Source: Thermodesulfobacteriota bacterium (GTDB taxonomy: Bacteria > Desulfobacterota > WTBG01 > CAIYCZ01 > CAIRTM01). Taken from it: a stretch of DNA of 45,432 nucleotides. Below, piece by piece: positions 6,572-15,872 of this stretch (position 1 is the stretch's first letter; the number at the start of each line of letters is the position of its first letter). The position numbers and the translations under genes were made by a program. The DNA is taken from NCBI GenBank assembly GCA_028278025.1, contig JANQFE010000060.1, positions 1 to 45,432 on the forward strand, given 5' to 3'. The notes beneath the pieces were generated by a model. That model did no database searches, was not told the DNA's origin, and saw only the letters and a program-made list of their open reading frames with translations.

Positions 6572-8425
6572 TTATTCTGTCTCCTTCGGCTGAACTGTTT
6601 CCTGGAGTTTTTCCAGGGCCGGGCTGATATCTGCCTCTTCAACATCATCATACACACCCAGTGCCGGAATATCGTCCCGTGCGCTGGGATGCTCGCTGAG
6701 ACGTTCCACCATGCTCATGGTCACGTCCTCGATATTGTCCGGACCGCACAGGATATACGGCCGCAGCAGCACCAGCAGCTCGCTTCTGACCTTTTGTCTG
6801 GTCTGTGACTTGAACAGTTTTCCGAGTAACGGAAGATCCATAAAAAATGGGATACCGCTGTTCACATCCACATCTTCCTCCCGGATCAGGCCGCCCACCG
6901 CGCTGATGGCGCCGTCCACAGCCACAATGGTGCTGGTCACGGATCGGGTTTCCACATCCTGGGATTTGAAACTCTTGTCTTCGCCGTATTCAATTTCCTT
7001 CATTTCACCCAGTTGGGACTCTTCCTGTACTACCCGGATGGTCACGCTTTTGTTGGAATGGATCTTGGGTGTGATCAGCAGGGTCGTGCCCACATCCCGG
7101 CGCTCCGTGTCCGGATCCGTGGTCTCGTCAACAGTGGTGGAGGTTCCTGAAAAGGTAAAGGTACTGACCTCAATGTCGGTCAGAATGCTGGTCTCGGTCC
7201 CGATAAAGATACGGGAAATTTCACTGTCCGCCACACACAGGTTTGGCGTGGCCAGCCGGGAGATGTTTCCCTGTTCCTCCAGCAGCTGAAGCCGGGCCAC
7301 CACATTGTCGCTCACAACCTGGAGCAGGGCTGACGCGGGGTCCAGGCCGGTGCCCTGGGGCACAAGATCGGTATCCGGCGACAGTATCGTGCCATAACTA
7401 GTGCCGAACGTATCGCCGGGAGCTCCGGCGGAACGGCCGCCGGAAAGATCGCCGTTCTCGAACAGCCAGTCAACCCCGTGCCTTCGCTCATTGTCCAGCT
7501 TAAGTTCCAGAACCTTGACCTCTAAAAGCACCTGGGGTCTTGGCGTGTCCAGTTTTTCCAGAAGATCTGTTATCGTTTTCATGACCCTTTCATCAGCGGT
7601 TCGAATCATCAGGGTATTGGTGAATTTCAGGACCGAAAGGAAAACCACCCCCGGCCGCTGGACTGTACCGTCTTCATCCATCCTCTCACCGGTGAGTCGG
7701 CCCAGGAGCGCTTCCGCAGCAATTTCCACTTCCGCGTCCTTCATCAGGTTGGCGTTGCCCCCCCTGTATCTGGAACTTGATGATGAGGACCCGTCCGATC
7801 TTCTGCTGTTGCGGTTCCGGTCCGAACTTCTGTTGCGGCTGCTTCCGCTGCCGGAGCCTCCGCCCCTCATGGTTTCCTGGGAAAACTGGGCCCGGTCCGC
7901 CAGGGTGTCCATGCGCTCCAGGGCCTGTTCCAGGTCCTCCACCCCGTCATCCTCGTCTTCGTCCGGGCGCTCCCAGATTATCCGGTCCAGGAACAGGTTT
8001 TGAAGGCTGTCTCCCGCGGTACGGGCATCAATATGACGCAGTTTGACCGCCCGGACAATTTCGTCATCCTGCATGGACAGGCCCTGCTTGTATTCTTCCA
8101 GCGTGACCACACACATAATGCCGGAATCCGCGTCATCCTTGAACCAGCACTGATTGGCACGGCAGGCAGCCTCGAGGGCCGATTTTACATCCACATTTTC
8201 AAGGTATAGATAAACCGGGAGATCCCCCGCGTTTCCGCTCACCACGATCTTTTTCCCGGTCCCCCGGCTGAGCATGGCAGCAAACTGCCGGAAGGGCATT
8301 CCCTTGATGTTCAGCACTTCAATGAGCGGCTGCCTGACTGCTGCCCGAGCCGGGCAGACCGGCCACAGGTGCAGTGCCGCGGTGATGATGATCAGGCTTA
8401 AAATGATCTTTCGTTTCAGTCCCAT
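6572..8425 (-). CDS. Secretin, PilQ/GspD family
   Basis: About 617 residues from the chosen ATG. It has a signal peptide (MGLKRKIIL... ending ARA), periplasmic N-domains, and a C-terminal secretin domain with LLEVKVLELKLDNERRHGVDW, ATPNLCVADSE, GTTLLITPKIHSNKSVTIRV and SGIPFFMDLPLLGKLF. It forms the outer-membrane ring through which the fibre or substrates pass. A Gly/Ser/Arg-rich low-complexity linker (SGSGSSRNRSSDRNRNSRR and following serines) splits the N-domain region. I chose ATG 8425 because AAAGGA lies 5 nt upstream and the signal peptide starts there; an ATG at 8461 would overlap the upstream gene. There is no lipobox. Confidence 0.92.
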   Translation of the reverse strand: MGLKRKIILSLIIITAALHLWPVCPARAAVRQPLIEVLNIKGMPFRQFAAMLSRGTGKKIVVSGNAGDLPVYLYLENVDVKSALEAACRANQCWFKDDADSGIMCVVTLEEYKQGLSMQDDEIVRAVKLRHIDARTAGDSLQNLFLDRIIWERPDEDEDDGVEDLEQALERMDTLADRAQFSQETMRGGGSGSGSSRNRSSDRNRNSRRSDGSSSSSSRYRGGNANLMKDAEVEIAAEALLGRLTGERMDEDGTVQRPGVVFLSVLKFTNTLMIRTADERVMKTITDLLEKLDTPRPQVLLEVKVLELKLDNERRHGVDWLFENGDLSGGRSAGAPGDTFGTSYGTILSPDTDLVPQGTGLDPASALLQVVSDNVVARLQLLEEQGNISRLATPNLCVADSEISRIFIGTETSILTDIEVSTFTFSGTSTTVDETTDPDTERRDVGTTLLITPKIHSNKSVTIRVVQEESQLGEMKEIEYGEDKSFKSQDVETRSVTSTIVAVDGAISAVGGLIREEDVDVNSGIPFFMDLPLLGKLFKSQTRQKVRSELLVLLRPYILCGPDNIEDVTMSMVERLSEHPSARDDIPALGVYDDVEEADISPALEKLQETVQPKETE

Positions 8426-8441
8426 TTTTTCCTTTCTTTCT

Positions 8442-8963
8442 TTACCTGAGGATCTGCACATTGCTGGGGTTGGTCTTCGGGAAAAGCTCTACCTGGCTTT
8501 TAGTAATGATTCCCACCTGAACATACGTGATCTCTTTTTTGGCATTTTTTTGCGCATTGCGATTTTTCCCAGTGCGTATTCTGGCGCTTTTCCAGGTGCT
8601 GACCGCGATCAGGTCGTTTTCCTTCACAAAAAACGGCTCGTCATATCCGGGAAATTTCAGGGCGGCCAGTGGCTTCTGTCCGGCCAGACACATGATCCCC
8701 AGCACCCGGATCCCTGTGGGTACAGCTCCTGAAGTTGAAGGCAGAAAGCCCCTTGAGTTTGTGGGCACATTGTAGCTGAACGGATCCATCCCGGTTTGAG
8801 GTGTCTGGTTATCTTCAATGTCCGTCTCATCTTCGTACACTATGTCTGTTGCCGCTGTTTTCGGTTCAGGAACATTCGTTTCTGCTGATGCCGGTGCTGC
8901 CGGCATCAGCGCCAGAACCATCACGGCGATCATACATATTTTTTTCAGAATTTTTTGTTTCAT
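8442..8963 (-). CDS. Periplasmic PilP/GspC-like protein
   Basis: A 173-residue protein with a signal peptide (ending APASA), a disordered acidic linker (about 30-75), and a small C-terminal beta domain (about 85-173) with PTGIRVLGIMCLAGQKPLAALKFPG, a basic patch RIRTGKNRNAQKNAKK and a closing LFPKTNPSNVQIL. PilP and GspC beta domains bind the secretin N0 domain, and the gene lies between the platform protein and the secretin, as in pil operons. Sequence similarity to PilP is not strong by eye; the call rests on size, architecture and position. Confidence 0.65.
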   Translation of the reverse strand: MKQKILKKICMIAVMVLALMPAAPASAETNVPEPKTAATDIVYEDETDIEDNQTPQTGMDPFSYNVPTNSRGFLPSTSGAVPTGIRVLGIMCLAGQKPLAALKFPGYDEPFFVKENDLIAVSTWKSARIRTGKNRNAQKNAKKEITYVQVGIITKSQVELFPKTNPSNVQILR

Positions 8964-8982
8964 AAAATCAGACTTCCTTTCA

Positions 8983-10224
8983 TTATCGTGCGCTTTTGGT
9001 TACGGACAGCATGGCCAGGAAAAACGCAAAATAGACAAACCCGACAATACCGCCCACAAGAATAAAAATAGCCGGCTCGATCATGGTTCCCAGCAGGGCC
9101 ACCCGGCGTGACAGCCGGTCCTCGGAATAGTCAGCCACATAAAGAAGGCTTTCCGAAAGTCCGCCTGTTTCCTCGCTCACCGTGACCATGGTCACGGCAA
9201 TGGGACACAGCCGGTGCAGGGCGGTCTGGGTAATACCGTGGGTCATAGACCGACCCTGGCGGATGATCTCCTGCATCAGCCGGAACTGTTCCACGTAATA
9301 AAGATTGCCCATGGTCTGCCCCACCAGGTTCAGCGCGCTGACCACGTCGATACCGCTGCTGAGCAGGGCGCCCAGGGTCCGGCACCACATGGTATTGCAG
9401 TGCTCCCGGAAAGCCAGGCCCAGAAGGGGGATCCTCAAAACCGCATGGTCGATATACTGGCCGTAACGGGGCACGGTCCGAAGCAAGAACAGTCCGATTC
9501 CGGCAATAACCGGCACAAGCATCAGCAAAAGCCCCCATTCCATCACGAAATCGCTCACTGAGATGAGAATGCGTGTAGGCATGGGCAGGGGCACACCACT
9601 GCCCTGTTTCTGAATAAAGGTCATGATCTTCGGGAAGACCACTGCCACCATGTAATAGCTGACTCCCATGGCCACCAGTATCACAAACGCCGGATAGGCA
9701 AAGGCCTGAATGATCTGGCCCTTGACCTTTCGCGCTTTTTCCATCAGGTCGGCCGCATAGGACAGCATTTCATCCAAGGTCCCGTTGGCTTCTCCCACAC
9801 CGATCAGTCCCAGGGTCACCCGGCCCATGAACGGGGCCTCCTCCTCGATGCTGCGCTGCAGTGAATTGCCCTGTTTGACCTTTACGGTCACCCTCTCGAA
9901 TATGCGGGAAAGGGTTTTGGAAGCCTGGCGGCTGATGGCGTTAAATGCGGTAACGATCGGGACACCAGCCCGCAAGAGCGAAGCCAGCTGGTGCAGCGCT
10001 ATCTCAACGTGGCTGTTGGAAACAAACAGGCCGGCAAACCTGGATTGGCTGTTCCCCGACTTTTCCTGTTTTTTTTCGCTTTTCTTTTTCCCTGTTGAAG
10101 GCTGCAGTGCCAAGATCGCGTATCCCTGGCCGCGCAGCTGTTTACCAGCAGCCTGCCGGGATTCGGCTTCAATGGTGCCGCTGGTGCGGGAGCCGTCTTT
10201 AAGCGCGGTATAGTCAAACAGCAT
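8983..10224 (-). CDS. Inner-membrane platform protein, PilC/GspF family
   Basis: A 413-residue polytopic protein with the two repeated GspF domains. It starts MLFDYTALKDGSRTSGTIEAES as the family does, followed by HVEIALHQLASLLRAGVPI (first domain), three membrane segments (about 175-197, 230-248 and 380-405), and second-domain motifs CRTLGALLSSGIDVVSALNL and VSEETGGLSESLLYVADYSEDRLSRRV. It anchors the assembly ATPase and lifts pilin subunits from the membrane. Length is typical (about 400). AGGAGG lies 10 nt upstream. Its start is 2 nt from the stop of the ATPase gene. Confidence 0.95.
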   Translation of the reverse strand: MLFDYTALKDGSRTSGTIEAESRQAAGKQLRGQGYAILALQPSTGKKKSEKKQEKSGNSQSRFAGLFVSNSHVEIALHQLASLLRAGVPIVTAFNAISRQASKTLSRIFERVTVKVKQGNSLQRSIEEEAPFMGRVTLGLIGVGEANGTLDEMLSYAADLMEKARKVKGQIIQAFAYPAFVILVAMGVSYYMVAVVFPKIMTFIQKQGSGVPLPMPTRILISVSDFVMEWGLLLMLVPVIAGIGLFLLRTVPRYGQYIDHAVLRIPLLGLAFREHCNTMWCRTLGALLSSGIDVVSALNLVGQTMGNLYYVEQFRLMQEIIRQGRSMTHGITQTALHRLCPIAVTMVTVSEETGGLSESLLYVADYSEDRLSRRVALLGTMIEPAIFILVGGIVGFVYFAFFLAMLSVTKSAR

Positions 10225-10226
10225 GA

Positions 10227-11696
10227 TCAGTTATCCTCCTCAAACAGCACCACCCGCCTTACCTCATCCAGCGTGGTCATCCCCTGTTTTACTTTGTCCG
10301 CGCCGTCACCGGCCAGGGTATTCAGCCCCTGCTCTTTATAAATTGTGCGTGAGATCTCGTCTTCATGTTCGCCCCGTCGCACCATTTCCCGTAGCTTTTT
10401 GTCAAAGGGGATCATTTCATAGAGGCCGAGACGGCCCGCATAACCGGAACCGGCACACAGGTGACAGCCCACAGCCTTGGTGATCTTTAGATCTTTTTCC
10501 TCTTCCCAGCCGAATTCCCGGACCAGTTCCTCGTCCGCTTCGAGCGCTGTACAGCAGTGACGGCAGGGCTGACGCACCAGGCGCTGGGCGATCACCAGGC
10601 GCAGGGAGGCGGCCAGAAGCTCCGGCGTGACTCCCAGGTTCAGCAGGCGCGTCACTACGCTGGCCGCGTCATTAGCATGGACCGTGGACAACACCAAGTG
10701 CCCGGTCAGGGCACTTTTGACCGCGATATCCGCGGTTTCGCTGTCCCGGATCTCTCCGATCATAATGATGTCGGGATCATGCCGCAGGGCGCTGCGAAGC
10801 GACTTGTTGAAACTGACCCGCTCGGAATCCACATGGACCTGGTTGATCCCGTCCAGGGGAATTTCCACCGGGTCTTCGATACTCAGAATATGCCGGGTGC
10901 CCGGCTGCTGCAGATGGCGCAGGGCCGCGTATAAGGTGGTGGTCTTTCCGCTCCCCGTGGGGCCGGAAAGCAGGATCACGCCGTTGGGATGTTCCAGCGC
11001 GGAATACATGATCCGGGAATGTTCCGGACTCATGCCCAGCTGGTCCAGGTGCACCAGGTCCGAGGCAATGGCGGCGGTGGCCAGGATCCGCAGGGTCACC
11101 TTTTCGCCGCACACGGTGGGAACCGTGGCCACGCGCATGGAAATTTCTTCACCCGTGGAGAACAGAGTCAGCTGTCCGTCCTGGGGAATGCGTTTTTCCG
11201 CAATGTCCAGGGAGGCCGCCACCTTGATGGCGGATACCACATCAGCCGTCTCCTCCAGGCCGAGCTCCCGCTCGATCCGCATCACACCGTCCACCCGCAT
11301 GCGCACACAGCCCCGCTCGCTTTCCGGGTCCACATGGATATCGGAACAGCGGATCTGAAGGGCCCGGTTTACCAGGTCCTCAAGCAGGCCCAGGGGCGTG
11401 CCCGTATTCTCCGAGGTCTCGGTGGCGTAATAGCGCTGGATGGCCTCGGTGACCGCGTCGCTGTCCGCCGCGGGCAGCACGTTCACGGTACGGCCGGTCT
11501 GGGACTCCAGCTGGATAACGGCCATTTCGTTCTCTTCGTCTGCCAGCACCACGTGCAGCATATCCTCGTCCACGCTCAGGGGCAGCACGCCCCAGCGCTG
11601 GGCATTGCGCGCGGAAACCAGCTTCAGTGCGGAGCGGTCCGCCACCACACGGTTCACATCGATCATTTTTTTGGAGGTGTTACTTACTCTGTTCAT
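10227..11696 (-). CDS. Assembly ATPase, PilB/GspE family
   Basis: About 489 residues. It contains GSPII_E N-terminal sequence, the CSDIHVDPESE motif, Walker A GPTGSGKTT, Asp box LSIEDPVEIPLDGINQV, Walker B HDPDIIMIGEIRDSET, His box GHLVLSTVHANDA, and the zinc tetracysteine CRHC...CHLC before GRLGLYEMIPFD. It powers fibre extension or pseudopilus assembly. The start is uncertain: ATG 11696 (used here) overlaps the PilO-like stop by 17 nt and has no clear ribosome binding site; ATG 11666 is the alternative. A longer frame to 11780 begins with TTG and is less likely. Confidence 0.93.
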   Translation of the reverse strand: MNRVSNTSKKMIDVNRVVADRSALKLVSARNAQRWGVLPLSVDEDMLHVVLADEENEMAVIQLESQTGRTVNVLPAADSDAVTEAIQRYYATETSENTGTPLGLLEDLVNRALQIRCSDIHVDPESERGCVRMRVDGVMRIERELGLEETADVVSAIKVAASLDIAEKRIPQDGQLTLFSTGEEISMRVATVPTVCGEKVTLRILATAAIASDLVHLDQLGMSPEHSRIMYSALEHPNGVILLSGPTGSGKTTTLYAALRHLQQPGTRHILSIEDPVEIPLDGINQVHVDSERVSFNKSLRSALRHDPDIIMIGEIRDSETADIAVKSALTGHLVLSTVHANDAASVVTRLLNLGVTPELLAASLRLVIAQRLVRQPCRHCCTALEADEELVREFGWEEEKDLKITKAVGCHLCAGSGYAGRLGLYEMIPFDKKLREMVRRGEHEDEISRTIYKEQGLNTLAGDGADKVKQGMTTLDEVRRVVLFEEDN

Positions 11697-12354
11697 AGTC
11701 GTAATAGTATAATCTGTGCCGAAACGACAGCCGCACCAGGGGATGGCCGCCAAAGGAACGGGTTTTACCGTCATCACCAATCACCGAGGCAATTTCAACC
11801 GCATATACCCGGCAGGACCAGGGAAAGTCCTTCATGGACTTGAGAAAAAGATAAATGCCGTTAAAAATTCCTTCCAGAACATAATCGTGTTCCGTAACCG
11901 GCAGGGCCATCTTTTCCTGCGACTCTTCCGGAGTGGGTTCAATAAAACTTTTTACTCTCAGACCTGCCCGGGTCACCAGGCGGTAGGTTTCCGCCACGGC
12001 TTCGCTTTTCTGCTCCTTTCGCAGCGGGGACTTTTTCTCTACCGTTTTTTCCAGAGATTTTCGGGCCCGCTCCAGGCTCTCTTCCATGCTCTTGATGCGG
12101 AGCTCCTGTTCCTGGATATCGTTGTCCTCTTCCAGCGGCGGCACCTGCTGCGGCACCCCGAGAGAGGAAAGGTTCTTTTCAGTTGTTTCCAACTCACCCT
12201 GGAGAGCGTCCATGGTGGTTTCCCGCATGGCCAAAACCATCAAGATGGCCAGGAAAATGCCCAGGGCCGTGCGGTGAAAGGACTTTAGCCGGCCCCACAT
12301 CCGGCTGATCTCATCTTTCCAGCTTCTGATCTGTTTTTTAAACTGGCGGATCAT
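11680..12354 (-). CDS. PilO/GspM-like inner-membrane assembly protein
   Basis: A 224-residue protein with a short basic cytoplasmic N-terminus, one membrane helix (about 30-43, ALGIFLAILMVLAM), a charged coiled coil (about 50-115) and a C-terminal alpha/beta domain (about 118-224). This is the PilO/GspM plan. It probably pairs with the PilN part of the upstream fusion to join the inner-membrane ATPase complex to the secretin. AAGGAGGG lies 6-7 nt before the ATG, and the gene overlaps its upstream neighbour by 4 nt. Sequence identity to PilO is weak by eye; position and architecture carry the call. Confidence 0.75.
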   Translation of the reverse strand: MIRQFKKQIRSWKDEISRMWGRLKSFHRTALGIFLAILMVLAMRETTMDALQGELETTEKNLSSLGVPQQVPPLEEDNDIQEQELRIKSMEESLERARKSLEKTVEKKSPLRKEQKSEAVAETYRLVTRAGLRVKSFIEPTPEESQEKMALPVTEHDYVLEGIFNGIYLFLKSMKDFPWSCRVYAVEIASVIGDDGKTRSFGGHPLVRLSFRHRLYYYDYEQSK

Positions 12355-13802
12355 AGCAGCCCTCCTTTGGAAGAAATGATCTGGTAGGTAAACCGCAGCT
12401 CACCGTTCAGGTCTTCCCCCTCGATCCCCATGGGCTCCACATGGAGGCCCAGGGGCTGGATCACGCGGCACATGGCCTGGCTCAGAAGGTCAATGGCCTC
12501 GGGATAGAAGGTGCTGCCTTCCAGCACCAGGACTCCCTCATTGTTCTGATACAGGCGTACCAGGCGGGTATACATGGGCATTTCTTTGCGAAGCATTTCC
12601 AGAATTTCCAGCAGGCCCTTGGGCAGGTACTGTACGTTTGACAGTTCCTGGTCAACAGCCTGGCAGTTATTACGTTCATCGCGAAGATTGTCGGCTTTGT
12701 TTTTCAGATTTTTGCGCTGTTTCTCAAGAGTCTCCCAGGCCGCCTTGCGTGCATTGGCTTTACCGAGGCCCCAGCGCATGTCCAGGTAGCGCATTCCCAG
12801 GGTCAGCACGCACAGGATCAGGATACTGAAAAAGAGCCAGGTCCCGATGCGGTGGGGATCTTTGGGCTTTTGTCCCTTTCCCACCAGGGCGCACCCGTTG
12901 AACAAATTACCCACTTTCCGGGAAACGGCCGCATGCCGGGCGATTTTAGCCGTGTGATCATGGATCCTCCCCACCAGGATCTTGGTCTGTTCACCGGCGG
13001 CCTCCCGGACAAGTTTCAGGCAGGCCTCATCCGGCGGGACCGGACTCCAGATAACAACAGGCAGGTCTGTATGGGTTTTGAACCGGCGTTTGATCCGTTC
13101 ATACCGTTCAGGATGCCCGGCCGCATCTTCCGGACTGAAACTTACCGGAATGCTCTGGGCGGCAAAAGGCAGACTTTGGGTGGCCGGGGTCACATAAAAA
13201 CAGTTTTGCTGGCGAAGCAGTAGGAACCGCGCTTCTCCGAAATTCCGGGCATGATAGCTGAGCACTGCCAGCTCCATAGCGCCGAGCCCTTCAAAATCGA
13301 GTCCCCCGGCCCGGCAAGCATCGTCAAAGGTCCGGATCAGGGAAATTTCAAAAGGCGTGGAAAGCACATTATTGGTGGTGCCCCCCATACGGAAACGGTC
13401 GGCCCGGACCGCGGCCAGGCGCATGGCATGGGCTTCCAGTTCAGTTTCGCCCTCAAGCTCATAAGACAGTGCGCTGTTAGCCTCTTCAGGCTCACAGTCC
13501 TCGGGCAGTTCGATGCCAATGGTATAGACCTCGCTGGGGATCAGGATACGGACCCGCTGTGCGCCGTTTTCCGCTGCAAAGGCTGTCAGATTCTCCGGCA
13601 ACTGATGGGGATTCCGGCCCTGGAATACCGCGGTCTTTCCGCTGTGCCAGGCTCCCTCTTCCATGAAATACAGGTACACGTGCCACTCGAACCCGTCATG
13701 GATCACCATGGCCACCGGCGTCTGCTTCTTGAGGAACAGGCCGGTGATCTTGGAAAAGCCTTCCCGGACTGTTTCTTTTGCTGTTTCTGTTCTAAATTTC
13801 AT
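12351..13802 (-). CDS. PilM-PilN fusion (GspL-like) assembly protein
   Basis: About 483 residues. The N-terminal about 300 residues resemble the actin-like PilM / cytoplasmic GspL fold (AVRADRFRM, GLDFEGLGAMELAVLSY). One membrane helix follows (about 325-340, WLFFSILILCVLTLG), then a coiled coil and a periplasmic PilN-like domain (LEILEMLRKEMPMYTRLVRLYQNNEGVLVLEGSTF). In classic pil operons PilM and PilN are separate; the fused form is that of GspL. I chose ATG 13802 because GGAG lies 9 nt upstream; a TTG at 13817 is the alternative. It overlaps the PilO-like gene by 4 nt. Confidence 0.8.
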   Translation of the reverse strand: MKFRTETAKETVREGFSKITGLFLKKQTPVAMVIHDGFEWHVYLYFMEEGAWHSGKTAVFQGRNPHQLPENLTAFAAENGAQRVRILIPSEVYTIGIELPEDCEPEEANSALSYELEGETELEAHAMRLAAVRADRFRMGGTTNNVLSTPFEISLIRTFDDACRAGGLDFEGLGAMELAVLSYHARNFGEARFLLLRQQNCFYVTPATQSLPFAAQSIPVSFSPEDAAGHPERYERIKRRFKTHTDLPVVIWSPVPPDEACLKLVREAAGEQTKILVGRIHDHTAKIARHAAVSRKVGNLFNGCALVGKGQKPKDPHRIGTWLFFSILILCVLTLGMRYLDMRWGLGKANARKAAWETLEKQRKNLKNKADNLRDERNNCQAVDQELSNVQYLPKGLLEILEMLRKEMPMYTRLVRLYQNNEGVLVLEGSTFYPEAIDLLSQAMCRVIQPLGLHVEPMGIEGEDLNGELRFTYQIISSKGGLL

Positions 13803-13833
13803 TTTTGTGTTCTCCAAAGTACAGTTCCGCGGC

Positions 13834-15177
13834 TTACAGAGGTTCGCTCAGGTAGACGGTGATATGGTTGATTCCCGGTTTCAGGTCAATAGTCTGCAAC
13901 CCTGATGACCAGAAGTTGGCCGCCGCGGTCCCGCACTGCGCATACCCGTAGGCATACAGCCGGCGGGTTCCGGGAGGCAGGTTTTGAAGGGTGTTTTCGT
14001 GCAGCGACGACCAGGAGGACGCCACGGCCGTACTCACGTTGCCGGCTTCACTGTCGGTCACGGCCAGGGTAGTATTTGCGTCATTACTCGCCAGAATCTC
14101 GCGCACCCTGACCACCGGGGTGACGGCGCCGGGATTAGGGTCAGCATAAGGAGCAAGCAGGGCCACCCGCATGCGGTCAACGCGATCGCAGCAGGGGATA
14201 TAGCGCCAGGTCAGATCGTTGTCGGAAACCGTGCCGGTTCGGGACCAGAACGGTGCCACAGCGCCGCTTTGACCGCTTCCTGTGCCGTTGTCACAGATAA
14301 ACAGATCATCCGGAGTGGTGCCCACGGCGCCCGTGGTACCCGCCCGTACAATTGCGCCATTGCTATACGCCGTAGAGGTCTGCCAGTCTGCAATGGAGCC
14401 GTTTACGGGCGTCTTCCACGGATAAGGTGGCTGGTGGCTCCTGACACGAATGGACACGCACAGCGTGGCATCGGCCGCGGCATCGACAGGCGGGACGGCG
14501 GCAGCATCGAAAAATGCCGAACTTTCAACATCCTCTTCCTCCCAGCCTGCGCCGCCGGGGGCATCGTCCGATCCCCAACTGGCAACACTGGCGATCACTT
14601 CCTGGTCAGCAAGGTCTGCAGATGTCGTGTCACGCCAGTCAGACGTGCCCGCATCCCAGTACTTCAGGTTGTTGCCGAAGCCGTCAAAAAGCCTGTCACC
14701 GCCCAGGTCCAGGTATGGGCCCTGCCAGCCTCCCGGCAACATACCAGTAAGCTCACTGCCCGCAGGCCACAGGTTTGTACTTTCCCAGGAAGCGGCCCCG
14801 TTGAACTGGATGGTAAGAGAGGCCGTGTATACGCCCAGATCATACCACAGTTCCTCCAAGCCCCGGCCCTCGACACGCGCCACCGCGGCCCCGTGCAGCA
14901 CCGGTAGGCGGCCCATGTCGCTCACGAACCGGCCCGCACGGGCGCCGTCGCCGGCCACGGCCAGCTCGATCTGGTCAATGACCCGCGTTGTGGTATCCAC
15001 CCGCTGGCGTGCTCCCAGGCCCCCGAGGCTGGTCAGGGCCAGCGTTGCCAGCCCGGCCAGAATACTCAGCACCACCACCAGCTCGATCAGGGTCATGCCG
15101 GCCTGGCCGTCCGGCAACAGGTGTCGCCAACGCCCAAAAACCGTTTCAATTTTTGATTGTCTATACATCATATTCAT
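13834..15177 (-). CDS. Very large pseudopilin with CBM-like insertion
   Basis: A 447-residue prepilin. It has a leader of 27 residues ending GQAG, the cleavage motif G|MTLIELVVVLSILAG and the long N-terminal helix. GspG-like elements follow at about 148-175 (GGWQGPYLDLGG then FDGFGNNLKYW). Residues about 265-325 (WQTSTAYSNGAIVRAG, LFICDNGTGSG, PFWSRTGTVSDNDLTWRYI) resemble small aromatic domains of the carbohydrate-binding 5/12 kind found in chitinases and phage tail proteins. The last 120 residues are beta-rich with no match I can name. Typical GspG is about 140 residues and minor pseudopilins 180-330, so this is exceptional. It may sit at the fibre tip and bind a glycan; that is inference. 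Confidence 0.85.
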   Translation of the reverse strand: MNMMYRQSKIETVFGRWRHLLPDGQAGMTLIELVVVLSILAGLATLALTSLGGLGARQRVDTTTRVIDQIELAVAGDGARAGRFVSDMGRLPVLHGAAVARVEGRGLEELWYDLGVYTASLTIQFNGAASWESTNLWPAGSELTGMLPGGWQGPYLDLGGDRLFDGFGNNLKYWDAGTSDWRDTTSADLADQEVIASVASWGSDDAPGGAGWEEEDVESSAFFDAAAVPPVDAAADATLCVSIRVRSHQPPYPWKTPVNGSIADWQTSTAYSNGAIVRAGTTGAVGTTPDDLFICDNGTGSGQSGAVAPFWSRTGTVSDNDLTWRYIPCCDRVDRMRVALLAPYADPNPGAVTPVVRVREILASNDANTTLAVTDSEAGNVSTAVASSWSSLHENTLQNLPPGTRRLYAYGYAQCGTAAANFWSSGLQTIDLKPGINHITVYLSEPL

Positions 15178-15179
15178 AC

Positions 15180-15872
15180 TCAGTTATCCAATATCAGCCG
15201 GCGTTTGTACGGCAGATCGCGAACACCGGCAGGATCGTCGGCAGTAGATGAAGCCAATACCAGTGCACCGCTGTGAGAAGGAAATACAACCCAGAGCTGT
15301 TCGACCTCATGGGTGGTACTGTTCACTGCGGGGATCACGCGGTAATACCCGCCGTCAAAACCATCATCATCATGCACATAGGGTGTGCAGATGACCGGCA
15401 CAGCACTGCCGCCGGCCGCACGTTCCTGTCCCGGCGTGGTTGGAATCCCATGGGCATCAAGGGTAATGTTCACCAGTTCTTCCGTTTCATAATCCGCATA
15501 GGGACCGCGCCAGCCTTTACGGCGGTCACGATCCCACTCGTTAAACGACCAGGTATCGCTCCCATCAAGAAAGTCATCGTACTGCATGAGCGGGGCCAGG
15601 CCGTATTTGGCGATCAGCTTGTAATCTGACTGCTGTGGTACACAGTCTGCCACGAAACGCTGGAAAACGCGCTGGAGATCGGAAAGTTCCTTCTGGACCA
15701 GCGAGTCATCCAGGGCTTCGGTGCGGGTAAATTCAAGGCCGCTCATGACCAGGGTGGCCAGGGCCGCCAAAAGGCCGATCACGATCAGAAGCTCCATCAG
15801 GGTAAACCCCCGAGAGTTACGGCAGAATCCAAGACTTCTTTTGCTTCGATTAAAAAACAGACCTTTTTTCAT
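15180..15872 (-). CDS. Large GspG-like pseudopilin
   Basis: About 230 residues from ATG 15872. The leader MKKGLFFNRSKR...NSRG precedes the prepilin peptidase motif G|FTLMELLIVIGLLAAL, with Glu at position 5 of the mature protein. RKGWRGPYADYETEE corresponds to the GspG W-x-GPY motif. The C-terminal region is unusually long for a major pseudopilin and has a VHDDDGFDGGYYRV stretch that could hold calcium. A longer frame to 15956 would add 28 polar residues ahead of the leader; neither start has a strong ribosome binding site. It ends 3 nt before the next pseudopilin gene. Confidence 0.83.
   Translation of the reverse strand: MKKGLFFNRSKRSLGFCRNSRGFTLMELLIVIGLLAALATLVMSGLEFTRTEALDDSLVQKELSDLQRVFQRFVADCVPQQSDYKLIAKYGLAPLMQYDDFLDGSDTWSFNEWDRDRRKGWRGPYADYETEELVNITLDAHGIPTTPGQERAAGGSAVPVICTPYVHDDDGFDGGYYRVIPAVNSTTHEVEQLWVVFPSHSGALVLASSTADDPAGVRDLPYKRRLILDN

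Noticed and set aside
7401..8003. Long open frame of 200 codons on the plus strand opposite the secretin gene
   Set aside because: It mirrors the GC-rich third-position bias of the secretin frame, has no ribosome binding site, and is Ser/Arg-rich without any domain.
11697..11780. Longer start for the PilB/GspE gene
   Set aside because: It would begin at a TTG without ribosome binding site and overlap the PilO-like gene by about 100 nt.
10627..11843. Two long open frames (243 and 284 codons) opposite the PilB/GspE gene
   Set aside because: Both lie opposite a well-supported ATPase with all family motifs; their sequences show no domain and no start signal.
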